NCBI GenBank assembly: GCA_033557465.1
Contig: CM066033.1
Coordinates: 908,512,808 to 908,576,807 of the forward strand
Reading direction: 5' to 3'
Length of the DNA stretch: 64,000 nucleotides
Source: Ichthyophis bannanicus
Taxonomy: Eukaryota > Chordata > Amphibia > Gymnophiona > Ichthyophiidae
This document shows, one piece after another, positions 42,061 to 53,621 of the stretch. A program made the position numbers and the translations under genes. The first letter of the stretch is position 1, and each line of letters begins with the position of its first letter. Below the pieces are notes generated by a model. The model had not been told where the DNA came from. It did not search any database and saw only the letters and a program-made list of their open reading frames with translations.

Positions 42061-43195
42061 ATGTTGACTATTGCAATAAACATTCCTGGACACAACTTCT
42101 AAGGCACTCAAATTCTGAGTAATAGTTTTTCAAATGATGGGCAAAATCGCACACCTATGTATGCTGCAGAATTCTGCAGCATACTTTTAGGCATGAATTT
42201 ATTCATGGGGAGTACCACCATTTTCTCCCAATTTACATTATATCCTGAAAAAGGCAAAACATGATCTATCAATTCCTAAAGAGTTGGAAATAAGCCTGCA
42301 GTTATGTAGCAATTATATCATCAGCATATATAGAAATTCTACAGTGAGCTTCCTAGTACATACACCAATATTGTCATCCAGTATGACTGCAATAGCAAGC
42401 AGCTCCAAAGTCAAATCAAATAGAAGTAGTGACAATGGACAGCTTTGTCTTATCCCTCTACAGAGGCAGAAGGCATCTGAAAGCATACCATTGGCTATGA
42501 TTCTAGCTCTAGGGTTGAGATATAAGAATTTTATCATGATGACATATCTAGGCCCAAATCAAAACTAGATGAGAACTTGGAAAAGCTTTTTCCATGTACA
42601 GTGAGATAGCCAAGTAAAGTTCTGATAGTTGGCTGCTGATCGTTTATATATTGCAGAATCTGGTGTTATCCCCATAGAGTGACCAAGTATAAATACATTT
42701 TGATCTAAATATATAAGGGAATCCAGCCCCTTATTCAAGTGGCTTGCCAGAATCTTGGCATAAATTTTACAGTCTGTATTAATTAAAGAAACTGGTCTGT
42801 AGCTTTGTACTAACTCAGGATTCTGACCTGGCTTAGGAATAACTACTACACAAGCCTCCAAAAAAGTACCTTCAACCCTGCCATTCTTTAAAAAAAGCTA
42901 CATATACGTTGTCTGGTTTCTTTGCCAAAATGTCAGATAATTTCAGGTAAAATCCAGACACAAGTCCATCAGGCCCCAGAGTTTTCCCAGATTGTATGAA
43001 TTTTGTTGCCTCAGTAGTCTCCAAAACTTCAATTGTTTTTTCCAAAGACTGTCTTTGAGATTCTGTAAACTGTAGTCTATCCAGCTTCAGGAGAAATTCT
43101 GATATTTGACTCTGGATAACCAGTCTTGGGCTGGTATAAATTTGAATAGAATTGGTGGAATTGTTCTAATATTTCCTTACCCATAATATGGGCAC
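42061..43195 (-). mobile_element. L1-type ORF2 reverse transcriptase fragment
   Basis: Minus-strand blocks: the PSGKAPGPDG-like motif near 42970 (partly degenerate), then CVVVIPKPGQNPELVQSYRP and SLINTDCKIYAKILA near 42830-42750, and GIRQSCPLSLLLFDL near 42440. The catalytic YADD is not intact in an obvious frame. Truncated at both ends. This is the only L1-type ORF2 remnant in the window. Confidence 0.65.
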
Positions 43196-43196
43196 T

Positions 43197-43652
43197 ATCA
43201 TTACTTACATAGTATATGATAGATAAAGACCAGTATGGTCCATCTAGTCTGCCCAGTAAGGTGACTAGAGTAGTGGTACCCAACACTTTGTGCAAGTCAC
43301 TTCCCTCTATGCCTTTGTTTAGGGTTGACCCAGCTGCTCTGTCTAGGTCACTCCACTCTATTTGTTGAAGTAGAAAAGATAGTTATGTTTATTTTGATTT
43401 TATCCTCTTATTATAAAAGGATCAACTGTATCTGTATCATGCTATTTTGAATTCCATCACTGTATTAGCCCCCACCATTTCCATTGGGAGGGCATTCCAA
43501 GCATCCACTACCATTTAGTGAAAAAGTAATTCCTCACATTGCTTTTAAGTTTACCTCCTTGCAGCTTCATTTTATGCCCTCTAGTTTTACAGCTTCCCCT
43601 TCTTTGAAAAAGGTTTGTTTGGTCATTAATACCCTTTAAATATTTAAATGTA
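43197..43652 (-). mobile_element. CR1 3' end, left arm of a head-to-head pair
   Basis: Inverted CR1 terminus: GATAAAGACCAGTATGGTCC and CTAGTCTGCCCAG near 43220-43250, then ATTTTATCCTCTT, then the GCATTCCAAGCATCCACTAC block. Homologous to 53350-53795. It meets a plus-strand copy at about 43652. Confidence 0.75.
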
Positions 43653-44280
43653 CTAATGCCACTGTACAAGTTGCTGGTGAGGCTTCACTTGGAATGTTGT
43701 GTTCAGTTTTGGAGACCATAACTCACAAAGGATATAAAAAGACTGGAAACGGTTCAGAGGAAGGTGACCAAAATGATTTGGAGCCTGTGCCAGAAGATAT
43801 ATGAAAAGAGAATCCAAAACCTAAATATGTATACTCTGTAGGGGAGGAGAGACAGGGGAGATATGATACAGACCTTTAAATACTTCAAGAGTATTAATGA
43901 ACAAACAAACTTTTTTCAAAGACGGGGAAGCAGTAATAATAGAGGGCATGACATGAAGCTGTAAGTGGGTAAACTGAAAGGCAACGTCAGGAAATACTTT
44001 TTCACTGAAAGGGTCGTGGATGCTTGGAATGCTATCTCGATGGAGGGTTAAGCAAATACAGTGACAGAATTCAAAATGGCATGGGACAGACACAGTGGAT
44101 CCCTTTATAGAAAAAGGATAAGATCAAAATAAACAACTGTCTCTGATATCTCAACAACTAGAGGTGACCTGCACGGAGCAGCGGGCATAGCTACTCTTGC
44201 CATCTTGCTAGGCAGACTAGATGGACCATGCTGGCCTTTATCTGCTGTTATATATTATGTTACTATATATTCTAGGCCTC
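43653..44280 (+). mobile_element. CR1 3' end, right arm of a head-to-head pair
   Basis: Starts at GCCACTGTACAAGTTGCTGG and runs to a TATGTTACTATATATTC terminus. Contains the KRLETV block and the 3' UTR, with several stops. Homologous to 53145-53795 but more diverged. Confidence 0.75.
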
Positions 44281-44494
44281 CTCATGCCCTGAAAAGTGCT
44301 AGGTAATCCCAGTGCACCCCAATATGGTATACAAGAATGCAAATATGAACATGCATGTCATGACATACCTTGCATCAAATGGTACATGGCATTAGGAACA
44401 AGCTCCAGTGATTCCTGCCCTGGTCATCTCTACAAACATGCTTTAAACTGCTAGGGATGGACCCTTACCGAGTGCACAAAACCTGCAACTAACA

Positions 44495-45150
44495 TTGCAC
44501 TTCCCCAAAGGATGTATAATAGTGCTGAGCAACAAATATATGCCTTTTTCATGCCTATGTCCTATACGTGCACTCATTCTGCTGCACCACAATACCATTC
44601 CCCTCTTAACTTCCTACACCCCTTCCCAGGAACCCCACACTTCTGTCAGATTGCTTCTATCTGTGCCCTTCTCTTCTACTGCCAAATCCAGACATCACTC
44701 CTTTCACCTTGCTACTCCTCATGCCTGGAACAAACTACCTGAGCCTGTATGTCAGGCCCCTCTTAAATTTATTTATTTAACCAGTTTTCTATACCGCCTT
44801 ATCCTTCAATCAAAGCAATTTATATTATTTAATTGCTACAAAAAGGTACTGGATACTCTCCCTTGTCCCCAAAGAGCTTACAATCTATGTGTAGCTCCAC
44901 AATCTATGTGTAAATCCATGCTGAGCTCTTACCTCTTCATTGCCGCAGCTGTATCTGATCCGCCTAAGCTCCCTTATGTTTCCTGATCATTCCCCCTGGA
45001 TGTATCCTGTCCACAGCTTCTGTGTTGTCTGTCTAGACTAGATTGTAAGCTCCGCTGAGCAGAGACCATCTTTTGTGTGTGTCTGTGCAGCGCTGCATAC
45101 ACCTTGTAGCGCTATACAAATGATCAGTAGTAGCAGTAGTATTAGAAATA
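44495..45150 (+). mobile_element. L2-clade LINE 3' end with AGTAGT tail, interrupted
   Basis: Translation shows SRHHSFHLATPHAWNKLPEP then, after an insertion, KSMLSSYLF, the usual C-terminus of an L2-like ORF2. The UTR contains CTAGATTGTAAGCTCCGC and GCAGCGCTGCATACACC and ends in AGTAGTAGCAGTAGTA. Same tail family as 5005 and 40441. Confidence 0.6.
44769..44913 (-). mobile_element. L2 3' tail inserted in the LINE above
   Basis: Inverted L2 terminus (TTTATTTATTTAACCAG then CCTTATCCTTCAATCAAAG). The interrupted codons on both sides join in frame, with TAAA present at each border as a possible short duplication. About 145 bp. Confidence 0.65.
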
Positions 45151-45586
45151 GTAAGGTCTTCTGGCTATGGTATCTGAGGCCCACCTATCTGGGTACAGGC
45201 ATTTTTCACAGCAGCTACACCTGTCCCATTGTGGCGTATGTCGGTCTGTATACATCCGCTATCTGTAGGGCAATGCTGCCTGCCTTCCCACAGTCTGCTT
45301 TGTGGCATTGCTCCCCTGGTCAGGCCTGTGTGGACATGGGAGGGAAGATCCCTGTGCCATCACACCAAGTAGCCAGACTTCAGATATATTATCACTCTCA
45401 CAGACCACTTTGATCCTGGTCTGGTAGGGATGTAGGCACATGGAACAATTCGGGGAATGTTGGTACAGCATCAGTCATGTCTCCCAGTGCCTGGAACAGC
45501 AGAATTATGGATGCCATTTCACACTTCCAACAATATCTGATATTATTAGATTACCTTATGAAAAATAACCCAGAAGGTTTCAGCAT
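45151..45586. other. unassigned
   Basis: No recognised gene or repeat. Confidence 0.3.
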
Positions 45587-45821
45587 AGGTTACCTATGGC
45601 TAAATGTCAAAACCTATCCCTGTCAATAATAAGGGACCCTCAGAATAAGAACATTCAGTCATGCAAACAGCACTAATACATGCTCAAAAGCAACACCAAT
45701 GGTCCCTCAAAGTGTGCATTATGGGCATGCATTAGTGCTGTTTTCACTGTTGAATACCCTTATTCTGAGGGTCCCTTATTATTGACAGAGATATGTGCTA
45801 ACATTTAGCTATAGTAAACCC
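45587..45821. mobile_element. foldback MITE with long terminal inverted repeats
   Basis: The outer parts (AGGTTACCTATGGCTAAATG left) and a perfect 28-base core beginning CTGTCAATAATAAGGGACCC (left 45621-45648) recur inverted at the right. The centre repeats ACAGCACTAATACATG inverted. Non-coding, about 235 bp. Confidence 0.75.
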
Positions 45822-46925
45822 TCTCTGATTTTGACTGCTCAATCACACTGGCACCCGGTAACACTGCGGTCATCCATATGGTCCAGGTATTGGCCAGGCT
45901 TTAATGTTCTCCCTGAATTTCAGATAGGCACAGCAGATCCCTCTGTGCACCCCTCAAACCATACACACACAGACATTTTCACTTTCTGTCACAAAATGAT
46001 AATTCTGCCAAAACAATGCCCTGAACCTATACATAACAGCTATAACAAAACATATTAGCATGGCGTACCACAACTAGAAATATGATCCCTGTTTCTCATC
46101 CAAAAATGAATCCTTTCCTTGCTCACACCCGTACTGTCCCTATATCAGCAGTCCCATTTTTCAGAACATGGATATTATTAGAGTCCCCTAGATTTGCTCC
46201 TTTAGCACATACAGCACATTTAAGCATAGCTAGAATAAACACTATTGCTCTTCTTAATATTTCTATAAGGGTGTTTATTAATGTGTCTATACCTTACAAC
46301 TTTCCCTCACCTCTGCTCTCTATATCTTAAAACTGCATCTTGTGTTTCTCCAGACTGCAGTCACACCAATTCAAAACATACTTGTCACAACCATTCTTCA
46401 ATATGGGGCGCATTGCAGAGAAGAGCAGGATATTTTCTAAGTCCTGGCCGTATTCCACGTTTCAGCAGGAATAACATGGATGTTTTCAGGAAACAATATG
46501 TACACAGGCCTTTCCTGAATACTCTCTATATATCTCTGTGATTGCCCCTTCTGGCACATTCTGAGATCCTCATGTTAGAGCTGTGGATGTGCATGACAGC
46601 AGTGTTTCAGAATACGGTCGGGGATGTTTTCGGCACATAAATGTCCCTGCCACACATACAAACCCCTTATTCGTGTTCTGGAATGAACCCTGTAATCAAT
46701 ATGCAAGGAAACTCTATATCAAAAACCAGGCAAAAAGTAAAATGTTAGTAAAGCTAAGCTGTGCAGATTCTCTTGAAGCTATGAACATGAGTTCCACACA
46801 TGTGCTGGAAATCCTGGGTCAAACTGCTTTCTGCCTGCTCAGGCACCAGTTGCTGAGTGAATTAACCACACCCTTAGGGAGAGGCAGGCTTGCAATATGA
46901 GTAGAACAAAAAACCCTTTATTTCT
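45822..46925. other. unassigned
   Basis: About 1.1 kb with short frames only. No domain, repeat end or SINE box recognised. Confidence 0.35.
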
Positions 46926-48540
46926 ACTTTATTTATTTATTTAATGTCTTTTTTTTTATACTGCGCTCTTTACAATCAGTGTGGTTTATAGTTAACAACT
47001 TGTGCAGTGCAGGCAGGACCTACACTGGACTTACAATGAATAGGGGTTTCTAAATGGGACTGACAGGGTAACTATGTACAGGCAAGTTGGCTGTCACAGG
47101 TGACGTGGTCAGCTCAAAACTATTTACAGATTGCTTAACTATATACAGATTGACCGGTCAGAGTATGTACACATTCCACCTGCAGAGTGTATCGTGATCT
47201 AGAGAGTGGGGCTGCAATCGTGCAGGGTGGCTGTGCTGGGGATGACGGCCTGGTTCCTGGGTGTGACTGGTTGTGAGATTTCATTTGAATCGGTATAGTA
47301 CTTAAGGAAAAGATGGTGCTTCAGTGCCTTCCTAAACTGGGCGAGATCGGTGATGGCCCGAATGGCGGGTGGAAGGGCATTCCAGCATGTGGGTGTGTAT
47401 AGCGCGAAGGCTCTGTTTCTTGTTGGCTGTGAACATTTTGTAATCGCCTTCGGGAGTATCAGCGTATTAGCGGCAGCTGATCTCCGAGCTCTGTTGAAGG
47501 GGATGGGCTGGATGAGGTCCGTGAGGGAGGTAAAGGAGCACTTGTTGATGGCTTCGAAGGTCATCAATAACACTTTAAAGGAAAGTCTGCAGTGTACTGG
47601 CAGCCAGTGCAGGTGCTTCAAGATTGGGGTTACGTGTTCCCTCCTGGCGGCTCCATGCAAGATTCTAGCGGCTGCATTCATTGCAAGCTGCAGTGGATTT
47701 AGCATGTTCTTTGGGAGTCCATGTAGTATTGCATTAGCATAATCAAAATGTGGGATTACTAGGGCTTGATAGATTGTCCTGAAGTCATCTGGCTCGAGCA
47801 GCTGTCGTAGGTGATGGAGTGTCCTTATTTTGTGGTAGACCTCTTTGACCATGTTACTGATCTGGGCTTTCATGTTGAGCTGTTGGTCTAGCATGACACC
47901 TAGATAGCGTACCATGGGCTTGCTGAGGAGCTCGGCATCTCGTACTTTCAGTGAGGTGGGCGGGGTGAATGCTGAGTTCCTGGTGATAAAGAGGACCTCC
48001 ATTTTCTTGAAATTTATTCTAAGCCTCTGTGTATGTAGCCAATCAGTGACAGCATCGAAGCAGGCTGTTAGTGGTGAGAGATCTGGATGCTCTGTTGAGA
48101 TAGGCATGTAAAGCAGGACGTCGTCGGCATAGATCAGGCAGTTGGTAGTGAAGGAGCGGATGACAGCACAAATGGGCTGCATGTATACATTGAAAAGTAG
48201 GGCTGAGAGTGATGATCCCTGTGGCATGCCTTTCTCTTGTGGGAAAGCTTTGGAGGTAGAGGAGCTGGTTCGAACATGCTGCCATCTGTCTGATAAATAT
48301 GACTCGCACCAGGTTAGCGCTGTACCATGGATACCCTTCTCTTTAAGAGGCGTTAGGAGTATTTCGTGGCTGACAGAGTCGAAGGCTGCAGCAATGTCCA
48401 TGAAGATCAGGGCAAAACCTTGCTTGACGTTGTCCAATCTGATGGTTAAGGAGCTGAATAGAGTAGTCAACAGGGTCTCAATGCCATGTGACTTCCTGAA
48501 ACCATGCTGACATGGATCGAGGGGAGCGCTTGTCTCGATG

Positions 48541-49060
48541 GCCACACCTACAGGTCTCTGAGGCTGGCTGCAGGAGCTGTGGATATTTCACAAAGCTAAG
48601 ACTCTCATTTTCTCTCTGATGCTTTCTAGTTATCAATATAGAGTCTGTCTGTTTTGTGGGAATTGTTAATATAAAGTTTAACTGTGGTTATAAATTAAGC
48701 TTGGGGATATTCAGCCTACTGGAACCTGAGTATCCAGATAACAAAGGTTTAAATCTGCTTGAGAAGGCTTGCTCTATCTGGGCGGGGGAGGTGAACGTTT
48801 TTGCTCTCAGTTTCTGCTCTCAGGCAGGCAGGCAGGGGCTAATTTGAGCCCATCTCACACCTGACCAGTGGCCACATCTACAGGTCTCTGAGGCTGGCTG
48901 CAGGAGCTGTGGATATTTCACAAAGCTAAGACTCTAATTTTCTCTCTTATTTCTGATGCTTTCTAGTTATCAATATAGGGTCTAACTGTCCATTTTGTGG
49001 GAATTGTTAATATAAAGTTTAACTGTGGTTATAAATTAAGCTTGGGGATAATCTGACTGT
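48541..49060 (+). repeat. tandem 5' units of CR1 (330-bp period)
   Basis: Unit 1 starts GCCACACCTACAGGTCTCTG at 48541; unit 2 starts GCCACATCTACAGGTCTCTG at 48871. About 150 bp at the start of each is more than 95% alike, down to AATTAAGCTTGGGGATA. The second unit continues into the CR1 leader. Confidence 0.85.
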
Positions 49061-49305
49061 CTCCTTTTCTGGGTAGCCTTGGAACAGATATCTGTGGGTG
49101 CCCCCAGTTCAGGAACAGCCTACTGGCCAGAGACACTTAGGTTCCCGCCCACCCTACCCCTCGCCCCACCCACCCCAGGGGCTGCAATGCCTATATAGTA
49201 CTCGCATACATTGCCATATATCCTCTTAACTTAGGTTACAGCCCACATCTTCTTCCTCCTTCCTTCTTCTTCTTCCTCTTCTCCTTCTAGGACTGCTTAT
49301 TCAGC

Positions 49306-50450
49306 ATGTTGTGTATTCAGTGCAATAACTGCAGTACTTTCATTCCAAGACGAATCATATGGAACCTCAGAGCTTGTCCAATGTGCCTCAGGTCAGCTAC
49401 CATGCATAAAGAACTGACTCTACTAAGGGAAGACCTAGCTGCCATGCATAAAGAGGTGACCCTACTCAGGGAGGAACTGGCTGCAATGAAGCACACCTCT
49501 TCTAGGATACAAACTGAACAATGCCCACCACTGCTCCCACAAAGCATCAAATATCCCAGGGACAAGAGGATCACATTGTGTTCTGGTAGATTGTGACCTG
49601 TAATGCACAGACATCCTACGCATCAAAAGATATCCCTGCATAATGCCTTCTCTGCCTTGGCTAATGAGGATGAGGAACTGAGGGAGGAACTGGCTGCAAT
49701 GAAGCGCACCTCTTCTAAGATACAAACTGAACAAAGTCCACCACCACTTCCACAAAGAATGAAACACCCCAGGAACAAATGGATCACAGTGGGTTCTGGT
49801 AGATTGCAACCTGTGACACAGAGGCATCCTATGCATCAGGAGATATCCCTGCATAATGCCTTGCCAAAGAAACTGAAGGGCCCTTAAATGAGACAGACAA
49901 TGCCCAATCTCCTGCTAAAGGACCAAATATGAAGAAAACCTCACCAAACAGCAAACTACTAATACTTGGTGATTCCATCATCAGTGGCATCAACTTGGGA
50001 ACACAGTTGAAAGGAGAGAAGATAGTCAAGTGCCTCCCAGGCTCTTCAGCCAGCAGGAATACAAACCACGTTGTTGAAGTACTTAGCGCAGAAAGTGAAC
50101 ACTCCAAACTTGATGTGGTTATCCACTTGGGCACAAATGACCTGGCTAGAAACAGTACCTCTACAGTCCAAAAGAACTTCCAATCTCTGGGAGAGAAACT
50201 CAAGCCCATTGTTATATTCTCAGAAGTTGCATTCTCAGAGGTTCTACCTGTGCTTGGTAAAGGGGAAAAAGGCTGCATCGCATTAACAGCTTTAATACAT
50301 GGCTCCAGACCTGGTGCAAACAAGAAGGATTCAGATTTACTGGCGAATGGGGTAACAGATGGAACAACAAGAGACTATACTGTGCTGAAGGACTACATCT
50401 CTCTGTCGCAGGGAAAAGAATCCTCAGTGAAAAATACAGGCAATATGTAG
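49306..50450 (+). pseudogene. CR1 ORF1 protein: zinc-finger-like head, coiled coil, esterase-like domain
   Basis: Starts at ATG 49306 with Cys pairs (CIQCNNC and ACPMC) like the CR1 ORF1 zinc-finger or PHD-like head. A 14-residue repeat (HKELTLLREDLAA / HKEVTLLREELAA) follows, a likely coiled coil. A 71-codon segment is then duplicated in tandem (starts 49471 and 49684). The C-terminal part (49929-50450) is the SGNH-esterase-like domain: KLLILGDSII with the nucleophile-type GDS, and DVVIHLGTNDLARNS with the GTND block. Stops at 49594-49596 and 49885-49887 separate the pieces. ORF1 proteins bind CR1 RNA; the esterase role is unclear in the family. The end of the domain, where a D-x-x-H would be expected, looks decayed. 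Confidence 0.75.
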
Positions 50451-50679
50451 ATATGCATTAAAACTAGAAAAAGGGGGTGACGGATGTGGAAGGTCAAGCT
50501 CTGGACGTCACCCCCTGCAAAAGCAGATTAAAATCAGAAACAGCCACACATTTAAACCATACATCATAAACAAGTGGGAAAATGTTGGCAGAACAAAATC
50601 AATGCTAAATACACGCAAGCCAGTTAAATGCTGGAAAGCAATGAGCACAAATGCGTGAAGCTTAGCCAACAAAGTTCCA

Positions 50680-53621
50680 GACCTAGAAGCCCTAATGGTG
50701 GAAATGGATTTGGACATTGTGGCCATTACAAAAACATGGCTAAACGAATCACATGATTGGAATATAGCCATACCTGGCTATAATCTATTCAGAAGAGACA
50801 GAGAAAATGGAGGAGGAGGAGGAGTAGCCTTGCATGTCAAAAGCAATATTAAAGCTACTAAAGCAATATTAAAGCTACTGAAATGCAGGGGGCATGGGGA
50901 AAAGAAGAAGCACTCTGGATTGTGTTGGAAAGAGGAGATGACACTGTCATCCATACTGCTGTAGTCTACAGACCTCCAACACAAACTGAAGAGACAGATA
51001 ATGAATTGATTATAGATATTGCCAATATAGCCACAAAGGGGGCAGCGATCATATTGGGTGACTTTAATCTACCTGATGTGGATTGGATTACTCCTTCTGC
51101 AAATCTGGAAAGAAGCAAAAAAATCGTGGATGCTCTCCAAGATGCGTTACTTAGACAAATGGTGATGGAACCAACCAGGGAAAGCTCAACGCTGGATTTA
51201 GTGCTCACCAACGGCGATAGCGTGTCGAATGTCTGCGTGTGTGCCCCTGTGAGCAGCAGTGATCATCACACGGTGTGGTTTGAGATAAAAGTCATGGTAC
51301 AGGCCAATCATAGCAGGCTCAAAGTCCTAAACTTCAAAAACACGAACTTCAATAAAATGGCCGAGTACCTAAAGGAGGAGCTGACAGGGTGGAAGGAGAT
51401 AAGGGAAGTGGAATTGCAATGGGCTAAACTAAAGATGGCAATAAAAGGGGCAACAGATAAATATGTAACAAAAGTAAACAAAAACAAGAGGAGAAAAAAG
51501 TCTATTTGGTTTTCCAAAGAAGTGGCTGCTCAAATAAAGGCATAAAACACAGCTTTTGCAAAATTCAAAAGCTCGCAAACAGAGGAACACAGAAATGAAT
51601 ACAGGATCAAACTCAAAGAGACAAAGAGAGAAATAAGGATAGCAAAATCAAAGGCAGAGGAAAAGATGGCTAAAGATGTGAAGTGTGGTGACAAAACCTT
51701 CTTCAGGTATATTCGGGAAAGGAAGAAGATAAGAGGTGGAATTGCAGGACTCAGAAGTGCTGTGAACGGACTCGTGGAAAGTGACATTGAAAAAGCGAAA
51801 TTGCTAAACGAATACTTCTGCTCTGTTTTTACTATAGAACGTCCTGGAGAAGGACCACCTGTGACACCCAAATATAAAAATGGGAATGAAGTAGTTACCA
51901 CACCATTCACAGAAGATGAGGTGTTAGAACAACTTGCAAAACTGAAAGTGGACAAGGCCATGGGACCGGATAGGATACATCCCAGGATACTGATAGAGCT
52001 CAGAGAGGTTCTTGCAGGGCCGTTAAAGGATGTTTTCAACAGATCCTTGGAAACAGGAGAGGTTCATCAGGACTGGAGAATGGCTGATGTCGTACCTCTA
52101 CACCAGGGGTTCTCAACCCTGTCCTCGGGACCCACCTAGCCAGTCGGGTTTTCAGGATAACCACAATGAATATGTATGAGAGAGATTTGCATACACTGCC
52201 TCCATTATATGCAAATCTCTCCCATGCATATTCATTGTGGTTATCCTGAAAACCCGACTGGCTAGGTGGGTCCCGAGGACAGAGTTGAGAACCCCTTCTC
52301 TACACAAAAGTGGTGACAGGGAAGAAGTGTCAAACTACAGGCCTGTGAACCTTACCTCAGTGGTGGGAAAAGTCATGGAGGCGCTCCTGAAAGCGCGAAT
52401 AGTGAACTTTCTCAAAACCAACAGTTTGCAAGACCCGAGACAACATGGTTTTACTGAAGGACGATCTTGCCAAACAAATCTGATTGAGTTCTTTGACTGG
52501 GTGACCAAGGAGCTAGATCAGGGGCATGTGATGGATGTCATCTACCTGGATTTCAGCAAAGCCTTTGATACTGTTCCTCATAGGAGGCTTATCAATAAAC
52601 TCAGTAGCTTGGGGATGGATCCTAAGATGGTAAATTGGATCAGAAATTGGTTGACTGACAGACGACAGAGGGTGATGGTAAATGGAGCTCACTCGGATGA
52701 AGGGAAGGTGATTAGCGGAGTGCCCCAGGGGTCGGTCCTGGGCCCGGCACTGTTCAATGTATTTGTGAGTGATATTGCTGAAGGACTGAATGGAAAAGTC
52801 TGTCTTTTTGCAGATGACACAAAAATTTGCAACAGAGTAGACTCCCCCGAGGGAGTGGTTATCATGAGGAAAGAGCTACAAAAGCTGGAAGAATGGTCAA
52901 ATGCTTGGCAATTAAGATTTAATGCGAAGAAGTGCAGAGTCATGCACTTGGGTAGCAGAAATCCAAGAGAAATGTAAGCGATAGGGGGCGAGAGGTTGGT
53001 GTGCACAGATCAGGAGAAAGACCTTGGTGTGATTATTTCTGAAGATCTCAAGGTGGCAAAACAGTGCGACAAGGCGGTGGCAAAAGCCAGGAGGATGTTG
53101 GGCTGCATACAAAGAGGAATCACCAGCAGAAAGGAAGAGGTACTTATGCCACTGTACAAGTCACTGGTGAGGCCTCACTTGGAATACTGTGTTCAGTTTT
53201 GGAGACCATATCTTACAAAGGATGTAAAAAGACTGGAAGCTGTTCAGAGGAAGGCGACCAAAATGATTTGGAGCATCAGAAGCCTTATGAGAAGAGACTT
53301 GAAGACCTAAACATGTACACTTTGGAGGACAGGAGGGACAGGGGAGATATGATTCAGATCTTTAAATACTTAAAGGGATATAATGAACAAACAAACCTCT
53401 TCCAAAGACGGGGAAGCTGTAAAACTAGAGGGCACAACAGGAAGCTGCAAGGTGGTAAATTGAAAGGCAATGTCAGGAAATACTTTTTCATGGAATGGGT
53501 GGTGGATGCTTGGAATGCCCTCCCGATGGAAGTGGTGGGGGCAAACATGGTGATGGAATTCAAAATGGCATGGGACAGACACAGTGGATCCCTTTACAGC
53601 AACAGGATAAAATCAAAATAA
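50680..53621 (+). pseudogene. CR1 ORF2 (APE endonuclease-reverse transcriptase), few lesions
   Basis: Endonuclease: ANKVPDLEALMVEMDLDIVA region, WLNESHDW, GGGGVALHVK, then HTAVVYRPPT, AIILGDFNLPDVDW, STLDLVLTNGD, SSSDHHTVWFEI. RT: GPDRIHPRILIEL, SNYRPVNLTSVVGKVMEA, DPRQHGFTEGRSC, VIYLDFSKAFDTVPHRR, SGVPQGSVLGPALFN, CLFADDTKICN (F-A-D-D variant of the catalytic motif, usual for CR1) and [13 protein letters not shown]. Lesions: an exact 20-bp tandem duplication at 50840-50879 that shifts frame, a stop at 51543-51545, a hAT MITE at 52104-52297 (202 bp with its duplication), a stop at 52975-52977 and a frameshift near 53270. Otherwise open throughout. Confidence 0.85.
52104..52297. mobile_element. 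palindromic hAT MITE in CR1 ORF2
   Basis: 194 bp, flanked by the exact octamer CTCTACAC (52096-52103, 52298-52305). Ends CAGGGGTTCTCAACCCTGTC and its inverse. The two arms are nearly perfect inverted copies around a short centre. Ignoring it and one octamer restores the CR1 reading frame, which confirms the 8-bp duplication. Confidence 0.92.

Noticed and set aside
48142..48510. 122-codon plus-strand frame
   Set aside because: Antisense shadow of the L2 reverse transcriptase.
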